Assembly (NCBI GenBank): GCA_963833605.1
Contig: CAWHYZ010000017.1
Coordinates: 186,001 to 250,000, forward strand
Source: JAFAXD01 sp963833605
Lineage (GTDB): Bacteria; Pseudomonadota; Alphaproteobacteria; Rhizobiales; Xanthobacteraceae
Reading direction: 5' to 3'
Length of the DNA stretch: 64,000 nucleotides
In this document: piece by piece, positions 8,917-16,855 of the stretch
Layout: each line of letters starts with the position of its first letter
Position numbering within the stretch: the first letter of the stretch is position 1
The notes under the pieces: model-generated
Databases searched by the model: none
Seen by the model: only the letters and a program-made list of their open reading frames with translations
Told to the model about the DNA's origin: nothing
Program-made: the position numbers and the translations under genes

Positions 8917-10188
8917 GTGAGAAACCGAGAACGCATGACGCGGTTTGATACGACCTTGCTCCGCCTGGAGAGTCCGACCAATTGCATGATCGTTACCGTC
9001 GTCTTGACGCTCGCTGGTCCGGTGGATGTGCCACGGTTCGTGCTGAGCCTCGCGGATCCCTTTCTTTTCCGGCGCTTTCAGCAGCGGGTCGAGCACCACG
9101 ATGGCCGGTACTGGTGGTGCGACGATCCCGATTTTGATCCGACACGTCATTTCGAACGCATTCGCCTGCCCGGACCCGCCGGCAAGGCTGAGCTCGTCGC
9201 GTTGGTGTCCGAGCTCGCATCTCGCCCGCTCGATCGAACGCACCCGCTCTGGCAAGTCCACATCGTCGACGACTACGATGCGGGGATTGCGATCATTGCC
9301 CGCGTCCATCACTCGATCGCAGACGGCATGGCCCTCATGGGTATCCTGCTGTCGCTCGCGACCGGGTCGGCGGTCGAAGGCCTTCAGTCTCCTGGCGTGC
9401 TCCCGCCTTCCGAGGCCGCTGGGGTGATGGGAACGCGTTCACTGCACAACCGGGTTCGCCGGGCGGCCGGGATCGCCGCCGAGGCGGCGCGGGCCACGTT
9501 CAGGTCGACGGATAGCCCCAGCCGTTTCAAGGGTGTCGCTTCGATTGCAAAACGCGCCGCATGGTCCGAGCCGCTCGACTTTGCCGAAGTCAGAGCGCGC
9601 GCCCGTGCGCTCGGTTGCTCGGGCAGTGCCGTGCTATTTTCTGGCGTGACTGGGGCATTGCGGCGCTATCTGGAGGAGAAAGGCGACTCGACGGTTGGTG
9701 CTGAACTGCGTGTAATTGTGCCGGTCAACCTTCGGCCACCCGGTGAAGAGCATGCTCTGGGCAACAAGGTTGGCTCCATTACCGTACTTCTGCCGCTTGG
9801 TATGGACGATCCGTCCGCCCGCGGTCGCGAGGTTCACCGCCGGCTGGGCGCGCTCAAAGGGTCCTATGAGCCGTCTTTCATGCTCGGCTCGTTCAACCTC
9901 CTTGGCCATGCGCCGTATGTCATCCAACGAACCGTGCTGCCTTGGATGTCACGGAGCGCAACCGCGGTCATAACCATGGTCCCCGGCCCGCGGGGTCCAC
10001 TCTATCTCGCAGGCTCGCACATCAAACAAGCAATGTTCTGGGCTCCGGTGTACGCTGATCTTGGCTTGGGCCTCTCAATCCTGATTCTAAACGGCAAGGT
10101 CACATTCGGCCTTATGACACATGCAGCATTGGTGCCGGATCCGGAGCGCATCGTCTCGCTTCTGAAGGAGGAATTTGCGCGGGCGTAG
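8917..10188 (+). CDS. wax ester synthase/diacylglycerol acyltransferase family protein (WS/DGAT)
   Basis: A 423-residue acyltransferase. The catalytic HHSIADG (His 131, His 132, Asp 136) is intact, and the N-terminus has the family TRFDTTLLRLESPTN segment. The region near residues 265-290 (VIVPVNLRPPGEEHALGNK) and TMVPGPRGPLYLAG match conserved parts of the C-terminal domain. Such enzymes join an acyl-CoA to a fatty alcohol or diacylglycerol at the membrane. The start GTG 8917 follows GGAAGG at a good distance; ATG 8935 is possible. It sits downstream of an SDR and an E2-like acyltransferase and upstream of an ABC exporter, all on one strand, so a lipid synthesis and export set is plausible but unproven. 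Confidence 0.87.
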   Translation: MRNRERMTRFDTTLLRLESPTNCMIVTVVLTLAGPVDVPRFVLSLADPFLFRRFQQRVEHHDGRYWWCDDPDFDPTRHFERIRLPGPAGKAELVALVSELASRPLDRTHPLWQVHIVDDYDAGIAIIARVHHSIADGMALMGILLSLATGSAVEGLQSPGVLPPSEAAGVMGTRSLHNRVRRAAGIAAEAARATFRSTDSPSRFKGVASIAKRAAWSEPLDFAEVRARARALGCSGSAVLFSGVTGALRRYLEEKGDSTVGAELRVIVPVNLRPPGEEHALGNKVGSITVLLPLGMDDPSARGREVHRRLGALKGSYEPSFMLGSFNLLGHAPYVIQRTVLPWMSRSATAVITMVPGPRGPLYLAGSHIKQAMFWAPVYADLGLGLSILILNGKVTFGLMTHAALVPDPERIVSLLKEEFARA

Positions 10189-10294
10189 TACGGGATTTAG
10201 CGCGGCGTGAGCGGTCGGAATTCCAAACCGTGCAGGAGCACGAACCGGGTATCAAAATGGGTTCCCGCCGGAAACGCGAAGAATTTGAGAACTT

Positions 10295-10395
10295 AGAGCG
10301 CATCCCGATCGCAAGGAATCGGAATGCGCTCTAGAATCTTCTTTTTGCGCATGTCCTTATCGGAAAACCGGCATCCACTTTTCCGGGACATGCGC
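10295..10395. repeat. Rhizobiales-type palindromic intergenic repeat, copy 1
   Basis: Two hairpins in a row. The first runs from AGAGCGCAT at 10295 to ATGCGCTCT ending near 10332. The second has perfect arms GCGCATGTCC (10347-10356) and GGACATGCGC (10386-10395) around the core TTATCGGAAAACCGGCATCC. A near-identical copy lies at 60896-60998. The CGGAAAACCG...TCCACTTTTCCGG core is a very common intergenic repeat in Bradyrhizobium-like genomes. Confidence 0.75.
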
Positions 10396-10739
10396 TAATT
10401 AACGCTTCGGCAGGCTTCTACCACCAGCCCGACGAAGAAAACGCACTCACGTAGACCATCAGGGCTGGCCTCGCGGACAAACTCCGCCATGGCCAGCGAT
10501 GCACGCCAGCACGTTCTCGCATTTCATTTGAAGCCGCGCCCGTTCGCCGATCGTCGTTGCGGCAGGGCTCGGACCAGACTCGGTGTGCCCGCGTCTGAGG
10601 TCGCGAGCGGCCAGACTTGTGCCTATGTATTCTCCCATGTGATAACGTCTTGGGCGAGCGAACGTCGCGGGTACACGGCCGACCCTCATGGTGCTATCCG
10701 CCTGCTCGAGGCGCTCAGAGTCGTCACTCGCAAGCGACC

Positions 10740-12567
10740 ATGAACTCAGTTCAGAAACTCATGCAATTTCCAGTTCACAAAGTGGGGCTCGGCGCAAAGG
10801 CCGGGACGCTTGACCTGATCGTTTCGCTTGTACGCAACGAATTTCATGCCCGCTGGCTAGGCTACACGACAGCGCTTGTGTTCATGGGAATCGCAGCCGG
10901 CAGCACCGCGGTAGCAACATATCTGGCTGGGCAAGCGGTCAACTATGGGCATATCAATCGGAGCTTTCGCGACGTAGCACTGATCTCGCTCGCCGTCATG
11001 GTGATCTTCATCGTCAGGGGATTTGCCGTCTACGGTCAGGGCGTAACGATGGCTAAACTGAGCAACCGTCTCGTAGCCGAGAGCCAGCGCCGCATATTCG
11101 AAGCGCTCATTCGCCAACCTGTTGCATATTTTGCCGACAAACATTCGTCGGAATTTGTCGCAAAGATCGGTTACGGCGCCGGCGCAGCCTCGAACGTCAT
11201 GAATCTTGTGGTCTATGCGCTTGGCCGCGACGCTATGTTGTTGGTCGCCCTATGCACCGTCATGATGGTGCAACAGCCTGTTCTCTCGCTCGTTGGCGTC
11301 ATTGTGATGCCGCCCGCGATCATCTCGGTCCGAACTCTGATTCGGCGAGTGCGGGCGATCACGCAAACCCAATTTGGCGGCAGCCTTAGAGTCCTGCAGA
11401 CCGTGCAGGAGACGTTGCAGGGGTTCCGTCTGGTGAAGGTTCTCAACCTGGAAGATGAAATGTGCAGGCGGGTTGAGGAGAGCGTGGCCAGTATCGAGCA
11501 TGCGTCAAACAAACTCGCGCGCGTTTCCAATCAGACCGCTCCTCTTATGGAGACCCTGGGTGGAATCGCGATCGGCTGTGCGCTGCTGTATGGTGGATAT
11601 TGGGTGCTTGTGCTGAACGCTGCTCCCGGCCAGTTCGTATCGTTCATCGTCGCGTTTCTGCTTGCCTATGAACCGGCCAAACGTATCGCCCGCCTCAACA
11701 TCGATCTGTCCAACCAATTGGTGGGCCTGCAAACCCTGGCGGAAATTACCGGTCTGCCGCCCGAGCCAGACGAGAGCGCCAAGCCAAATCTGAACGTTTG
11801 CGGCGGCGAGATCAAATTCCAGGAACGTCGTCTTTTCGTATCGGCGCGGTGAACCGGTCTTGCGCGGCGCTTCGTTCCGCGCGCAGGCCGGTCAGGTCAC
11901 AGCCCTGGTCGGCCCTTCGGGAGCGGGAAAATCGACGATCCTCAATCTCCTGCTTCGGCTCTACGAAGTCGACGCGGGTCGGATCCTGATTGACGGGAAC
12001 AGTATTGCTGACGTGTCGCGCGACTCATTGCGCAGCAGCGTGACCTATGTCGGTCAGAATGTGTTTCTGTTTCATGGGACGATCCGCGACAATATTGCCA
12101 TCGGCCAGCCGCGAGCCACCAATTCCGAGATCGTCGCTGCGGCCCGCGCCGCGCACGCGCACGAATTTATCTCAAGCTTCCCGAAAGGCTACGATACCGC
12201 GGTCGGGGAGCAGGGCATTCAACTGTCGGGCGGTCAGCGCCAGCGCATCGCGGTTGCCCGCGCCCTTCTTCGCGACGCACCGATCGTGCTGCTCGACGAG
12301 CCGACCGCATCGCTGGACAGCGAATCCGAGCGCCATGTCCAGGCGGCGATCGCACGCCTGTTCGAAAATCGGACCATTGTCGTCATCGCGCATCGGTTGC
12401 AAACCATCGCGCATGCCCACACGATTCACTTCGTGGAGAATGGCGTGGTCGTCGAATCCGGAAGCCACGATCATTTACTGCAGAAGGGCCGGCGTTATGC
12501 CCGCTTTTACAAGCTTCAGCTGGAAACTCTTGAGAAGAAGCGTGATCGGATCTTCGATACGCTATGA
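10740..12567 (+). CDS. ABC transporter, fused membrane and ATPase domains (MsbA/type-1 exporter-like), with a one-base frameshift
   Basis: A half-transporter of about 608 residues after repair. ATG 10740 opens a six-helix membrane domain (e.g. ALVFMGIAAGSTAVATYLAG, VALISLAVMVIFIVRGFAVY). The frame breaks near 11822-11827; the next frame carries the nucleotide-binding domain with YRRGEPVL, Walker A GPSGAGKST, Q-loop YVGQNVFLFHG, signature LSGGQRQR, Walker B IVLLDEP and switch His in VVIAHR, ending at 12567. Removing one G from CAGGAAC gives KFQNVVFSYRRGEPVLRG, the expected join. Members export lipids or peptides as homodimers. Its place behind an acyltransferase set suggests a lipid-like substrate. 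It could also be read as two genes, but the second has only a TTG inside the domain as start, which is unlikely. Confidence 0.85.
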
Positions 12568-12954
12568 GGCTACAAGCCGTCAAAACCGCCCTGGATGGCA
12601 GTCCTGGCGGTGCCGCGCGCAAGCCTTGTTGAGGTAACGATCTCCGACCATCCTGAATTCTGTCTTTGCGATTTAGCTAACCGTTCACACCCACGGGCAA
12701 TTCTGCGATGACGTATGTCGCCCCTCAGGCTCAGCAGGCAACATCGTGTCGGCTCAAACGACTGCTTGGATAGGGGTTGAGAACGCATTCGCTACCGCAA
12801 CATCAGAGATGGTGGCCGATGCTGCAGATGGGTCAAAAGGCGAAGAACTCGCATTGAGCATATGTTGTCCGCTTATCCCCCAAAACTCACTATCAGAGCG
12901 GGCGTCTCAGATCGGCCGTTCAATGCCAAAAGGCGACCTCGGCGCTCGCGAATT
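12568..12954. other. intergenic stretch between converging genes
   Basis: Nearly 390 bases between the converging ABC exporter and PF04392 genes. The only structure I see is the dispersed repeat copy at 12830-12880. No credible frame is present. Confidence 0.4.
12830..12880. repeat. PF04392-associated dispersed repeat, copy A
   Basis: About 50 bases starting GGGTCAAAAGGCGAAGAACT and ending ATGTTGTCCGCTTATCCCC. Copies lie at 14067 (B), 18535 (C), 19940 (D) and 22120 (E). Copies A and D differ at about two positions in 50. This copy lies just beyond the 3' end of the PF04392 gene at 12955-13953. Confidence 0.75.
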
Positions 12955-13953
12955 TCAATCGATCAACTCGTCAGCCCGAAGGAGGAAGGACTCGGGAATC
13001 GTCAACCCAATGGCTCTGGCAGTCCTCACGTTTACAATGAGTTCGAATTTTGTAGGCGTCTGCACAGGAAGGTTGCCTGGACTTTCACCTCTCAGAATGC
13101 GATCGACGTAGAGCGCACTGCGTTTGAACAGATCATTGTTATCAAACCCATAGGCCATCAAGCCACCGTCGGCCGCGTAGTGCCGAAAGGGATAGATAGC
13201 TGGGAGGCGGTGTTTAAGGGCTAGTGCAAAGATGCGTTCGCGGTACGTATGGTTGAGTGTGGTTGGTAGAACGATCAAACCTCCGCCCAACTCTCGTGCC
13301 ACCTTCGCGATGATCGACTCAATGTCATCGCGACCATCGTGGAATGGAACGCTGGTGGCCTCTAACCCGAACCTCGTTGCGGCGCTCCCTATCGCGCTCC
13401 AGAGGGAGAGAAAACCTTTGAAGCCCGGGTCCCAAATCACCGCCACTCGCCTGAGATCTTGCGAAGCTTCTTTGAGCAACTCAAGCCACTTGGTCCCCAT
13501 CTCCGGTTCGAAGGTGCTGAACCCGGTGATATTGCCGCCGGGACGAGCTAAATTCTGGACGTACCCAGCACCGACTGGATCCACAACCACCACAAAGACA
13601 ACTGGTATCGAGCGCGTTGCTTGATGCAGCGCGGACACTGCGGGGGTCCCATTGGCCACAATCACATCTGGTGCCAGCTTCACAAGCTCCGCCGCATAGT
13701 TTGTCGAGCGGTCAGGTCCTGCTCCCCAACGATAATCGATCTGTAAATTCCGCCCCTCTATCCAACCAAGTGACTGCAGTGCATTTCGAAAAGCCCCAAC
13801 ACGGGCCTGTCCTTCTGGGTCATGTTCTTCGGGCGCAATCATCATCGCGATCCGCCGCGGGCGAGCCTCGTCCTGGGCACGCGCCTGGATTGGCGACGCG
13901 AAAAGCGCGCTGCCGAGAGCAATGAACTCGCGCCGTCTTAGCCTCAATTGCAT
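12955..13953 (-). CDS. ABC transporter substrate-binding protein, PF04392 (TrpX-like) family
   Basis: A 332-residue exported binding protein. The leader has the RRREFIALGS Tat-like motif and an ARAQD cleavage area. The mature part has the family signatures LQSLGWIEGRNLQIDYRWG, DVIVANGTPAVSALHQ, PVGAGYVQNLARPGGNITGF and a C-terminal YVDRILRGESPGNLPVQ-type segment before FELIVNVRTARAIGLTIP. Homologues bind small molecules (in some species aromatic amino acids) for an ABC importer. No permease or ATPase genes are adjacent. The start at 13953 follows a GGGG tract. It is flanked by dispersed repeat copies A and B. Confidence 0.88.
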   Translation of the reverse strand: MQLRLRRREFIALGSALFASPIQARAQDEARPRRIAMMIAPEEHDPEGQARVGAFRNALQSLGWIEGRNLQIDYRWGAGPDRSTNYAAELVKLAPDVIVANGTPAVSALHQATRSIPVVFVVVVDPVGAGYVQNLARPGGNITGFSTFEPEMGTKWLELLKEASQDLRRVAVIWDPGFKGFLSLWSAIGSAATRFGLEATSVPFHDGRDDIESIIAKVARELGGGLIVLPTTLNHTYRERIFALALKHRLPAIYPFRHYAADGGLMAYGFDNNDLFKRSALYVDRILRGESPGNLPVQTPTKFELIVNVRTARAIGLTIPESFLLRADELID

Positions 13954-14066
13954 TCGCGCCCCGAGAATCCAAAACCAGCAAGGCAGAATATCGAATTGGC
14001 CAACATCGGTCAGCCTGCATACGGAAGATTAAGGCCTTTGGTTCACCGGACTTTGATGTCTGTTGC

Positions 14067-14141
14067 GGGTCACAACCCGAAGAACTCATTCTAAGCATAT
14101 GATGTCCGCTTATCCCCCGTTAGCGCCCAAATAGCGGACAT
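14067..14141. repeat. PF04392-associated dispersed repeat, copy B, with an intact hairpin
   Basis: Begins GGGTCACAACCCGAAGAACT and ends in a hairpin ATGTCCGCT (14102-14110) / AGCGGACAT (14133-14141). This is the most complete copy; in other copies the right arm is decayed. It lies 5' of the PF04392 gene at 12955-13953 and about 20 bases before the inverted repeat that opens the IS91-like element. Confidence 0.7.
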
Positions 14142-14247
14142 TACGCAAGGTCTCAAAAGCGCCAAAGAACGAAACCGCTCGCGCGGTAGAGCGCTGCGCG
14201 CAAGGTGGGGCCTGGGACTGAGGGTCCACGGTAACGGGGCTGGCGCG

Positions 14248-14292
14248 TCCTGTCTGAAGATCGAGGGGTCAACGACCTCGGTTCAGACAGGA
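14248..14292 (+). promoter_or_regulatory. large hairpin just upstream of the recombinase start
   Basis: Perfect 11-base arms TCCTGTCTGAA (14248-14258) and TTCAGACAGGA (14282-14292) enclose a second smaller pairing (CGAGG/CCTCG). The right arm ends eight bases before the ATG at 14300 and contains the AGGA that would act as ribosome-binding site, so folding of the mRNA would hide it. It could limit recombinase synthesis, or be a subterminal binding site of the IS91-like element. Confidence 0.55.
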
Positions 14293-14299
14293 GTATCCC

Positions 14300-15169
14300 A
14301 TGACCGATGAGTGCATCAGCCCGCTGCGGCGGCGCATGATCGAAGACATGACGGTCCGCAATTTCGTGGCCAAAACACAGACTGATTACATTCGGCGCGT
14401 CAAGAACTTTGCCGCTTATCTGGGGCGCTCGCCCGATACTGCGACCCGGGAAGATGTCCGACGCTACCTGCTGCATCTGGCATCGAGCGGAATGAGCGCG
14501 GGAACCGTCAACGGCACTGGCTCGGCGCTGCGGTTCTTGTTCGACATCACGCTCGATCGTCCTGAGATTGTCAGGCATCTGCCGGTTGCGCGCGAGCCGC
14601 GCAAAGCGCCGGTCATCTTGAGCCCGGAGGAAGTCGCCCGCATGTTGGAGGCGGCACCTGGCGTCAAGTACAAGGCGGCGCTGAGCGTTGCCTATGGGGC
14701 GGGTCTGCGGGTGTCCGAAGTCGTTGCACTCAAGGTGAGTGATATCGACAGCGCGCGAATGATGATCCGGATCGAGCAGGGCAAGCGCCGCAAGGACCGC
14801 TACGCGATGCTGTCGCCGCGGTTGCTCGACCTGTTGCGCGAATGGTGGCTGGCTTGCCGCTCGCGGGGCTGGTTGTTCCCAGGCCGCGATCCGCTCCAGC
14901 CGATCACCACACGTCAGCTTACCCGCGCCTGCCACACGGCTGCGCAGTCGGCCGGGATCGAGAAGCACGTGTCTCCGCATACGCTGCGGCACAGCTTTGC
15001 CACCCATCTTTTGGAGAAGAATGTCGATGTTCGGGTGATCCAAGTGCTGCTCGGACATACCAAGCTCGACACGACGGCGCGCTACACGCAGGTCGCGACC
15101 AATACGATCCGTAACGTCACCAGCCCGCTCGATCATCTCATAGGCAAGAAGGACGAGCCGCCCGCTTGA
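14300..15169 (+). CDS. tyrosine recombinase/integrase (XerC/D-like) of an IS91-type element
   Basis: A 289-residue tyrosine recombinase with an N-terminal SAM-like DNA-binding domain (about residues 15-100) and a catalytic domain holding the full set Arg 137 (GLRVSEV), His 227 and Arg 230 (HTLRHSF), His 253 (LLGHTKL) and nucleophile Tyr 262 (ARYTQVA). It precedes the HUH transposase by 12 bases. This pairing is known for a subgroup of IS91 elements, where the recombinase is an accessory gene. ATG 14300 follows AGGAGTATCCC inside the hairpin arm. Confidence 0.9.
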   Translation: MTDECISPLRRRMIEDMTVRNFVAKTQTDYIRRVKNFAAYLGRSPDTATREDVRRYLLHLASSGMSAGTVNGTGSALRFLFDITLDRPEIVRHLPVAREPRKAPVILSPEEVARMLEAAPGVKYKAALSVAYGAGLRVSEVVALKVSDIDSARMMIRIEQGKRRKDRYAMLSPRLLDLLREWWLACRSRGWLFPGRDPLQPITTRQLTRACHTAAQSAGIEKHVSPHTLRHSFATHLLEKNVDVRVIQVLLGHTKLDTTARYTQVATNTIRNVTSPLDHLIGKKDEPPA

Positions 15170-15181
15170 CGCGCGGCGCTG

Positions 15182-16399
15182 ATGGCCCGTCCAGTTCTGG
15201 AGGTTGCGGACATCTTCCGCGGCCATGGACCAGCTTGGCGCAAAGCCAATGCCGGCCACGTGAGCCTCGGCCAGCTCAAGGTGATGTCGGCAATCGAGAG
15301 CTGCCGCACAGCGGCTCTCGGCGGTCATGTTGCGCGTTGCCAAGACTGCTCGCACATGGTCATTGCCTATAACAGCTGTCGCAACCGGCATTGTCCCAAG
15401 TGCCAAGGCTCGCAGGCGCTCGCATGGATGGAGGAGCGCACGTCCGAACTGTTGGCCGTTCCTTACTTCCACGTCGTGTTCACGTTGCCGGTGCGGATCG
15501 GGGCCGTCGCCTACCAGAACAAGGCCGTCATCTACGATCTCTTGTTCAAAGCTTCTTCGCAGACAATGCTGACGATCGCCGCCGATCCCAAGCGCCTGGG
15601 CGTCAAGATCGGCTTCACGTCGGTGCTCCACACCTGGGGCTCCACGATGACGCATCACCCGCACGTGCACATGATCGTGCCGGGTGGTGGGATATCGCTC
15701 GACGGCACACGCTGGATCGGCTGCCGCCCCAAATACTTCTTGCCGGTGAAGGTGCTGTCGCGGCTGTTCCGCCGCCTGATGTTGGAGATGCTGTTCGCCG
15801 CGCACGACGCCGGCCGCCTGCAGTTCTTCGGCGACCACGCCCACCTCGCCGACATGGCCGCATTCAAGGCCTATCTCGCGCCGCTGCATCGGACCAAGTG
15901 GTTCGTCTACAGCAAGCGGCCGTTCGCCGGGCCGGAGCAGGTGCTGGCCTATCTGTCCCGCTACACGCACCGGGTCGCGATCTCCAACAGCCGGCTCATC
16001 GCCGCCGACCCGATCGGCGTCACGTTCAGGTACAAGGACTACCGGATCGAGGGGGCCGGCCGCTACAAGACCATGACGCTCAAGCCGGGCGAGTTCATCC
16101 GCCGCTTCCTCATGCACGTCTTGCCAAACGGGTTCCACCGGATCAGGCACTACGGTCTGCTGGCCAGCGGCACCAAGACCGAGACCATCGCCCGGGCGCG
16201 TGAGCTGATCGCTGCGGCCAAACCTGCACAAACGGCGCAGAAGCAGCACACCCCCGATAGCGCCGCGCCAACAGACAACCCGACCCAGCCGTGCCCATGT
16301 TGCGGCGGTCGCATGATCATCATCGAGACTTTCGAGCGTGGCTCGTCACCTCGATATCGAGCGTCGCCACAAACCGCGATCAGCATCGATACGTCGTGA
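15182..16399 (+). CDS. IS91-family transposase (HUH endonuclease)
   Basis: A 405-residue rolling-circle transposase. The N-terminal zinc-binding part has Cys 53, 56, 66, 71 and 74 (CQDCSH, RNRHCPKCQ). The HUH motif is HPHVHMIVPGGG (His 161 and 163), and candidate nucleophile tyrosines are Tyr 257 and Tyr 261 in YLSRYTHRVAIS. It nicks and transfers one strand to move the element. The frame is intact and near full length; a C-terminal Cys pair (PCPCCGG) is also typical. The ATG at 15182 lies 12 bases after the recombinase stop, so the two are co-transcribed. Confidence 0.92.
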   Translation: MARPVLEVADIFRGHGPAWRKANAGHVSLGQLKVMSAIESCRTAALGGHVARCQDCSHMVIAYNSCRNRHCPKCQGSQALAWMEERTSELLAVPYFHVVFTLPVRIGAVAYQNKAVIYDLLFKASSQTMLTIAADPKRLGVKIGFTSVLHTWGSTMTHHPHVHMIVPGGGISLDGTRWIGCRPKYFLPVKVLSRLFRRLMLEMLFAAHDAGRLQFFGDHAHLADMAAFKAYLAPLHRTKWFVYSKRPFAGPEQVLAYLSRYTHRVAISNSRLIAADPIGVTFRYKDYRIEGAGRYKTMTLKPGEFIRRFLMHVLPNGFHRIRHYGLLASGTKTETIARARELIAAAKPAQTAQKQHTPDSAAPTDNPTQPCPCCGGRMIIIETFERGSSPRYRASPQTAISIDTS

Positions 16400-16855
16400 T
16401 CACGATCCCAATGTCACAAATCCGCAATGCCGATCTGCCTCGCCGGCCGTCGACCCGCCACGGCGTCGCTCGCACAAATGCACGCTTGCGATCTCAACGT
16501 CGCCATCGATCTTCGTGCCTTAAGGCAGATTCCAGCACCTGCGGCGGACCAATCATGCGCGGCAACGTCGTCAGCCATTGCACTCATCGGCGTTGCTCGT
16601 CGTCACGCAGCTCTGCCGCGCGCAAATCCCCATAGCGCCCGCGGCACCGTCGCCTGCCACTTCCCGCGGTTTCGTTCTTTGAAGGCTTTCGGACGCCGGC
16701 CACGGTGCAAGCCGCGTCGTCGTCATGGGCCGGCATCCGAAACCCTCAACAGCAGCCGACATCGGGTCGGTCTAGCCGTGTCGGTGCGAGTCAAATAAGC
16801 TGGTCGCCGATCTTGGTCGACGCAAGCGCGGAAAGCATTTCAACCGGGACATGGC

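Larger units (their letters stand above)
14163..16681 (+). mobile_element. IS91-like element carrying a tyrosine recombinase and an HUH transposase
   Basis: The two-gene module (recombinase 14300-15169, transposase 15182-16399) is enclosed by a perfect 16-base inverted repeat, CAAAGAACGAAACCGC at 14163-14178 and GCGGTTTCGTTCTTTG at 16666-16681. This gives an element of about 2.52 kb. IS91 elements normally lack clear terminal inverted repeats, so the boundary is my inference from this symmetry. The stretch 16400-16665 has no gene and would be the right subterminal region. A strong hairpin lies just before the first gene. Confidence 0.7.

Noticed and set aside
11860..12567. Separate stand-alone ABC ATPase gene
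   Set aside because: The only start would be a TTG inside the ATPase domain; the preceding frame supplies the membrane domain and the two join by removing one base.
14153..16249. 698-codon open frame antisense to the recombinase and transposase
   Set aside because: Arg/His/Gln-rich translation of high-GC antisense DNA without domain pattern; both sense genes have full catalytic motifs.
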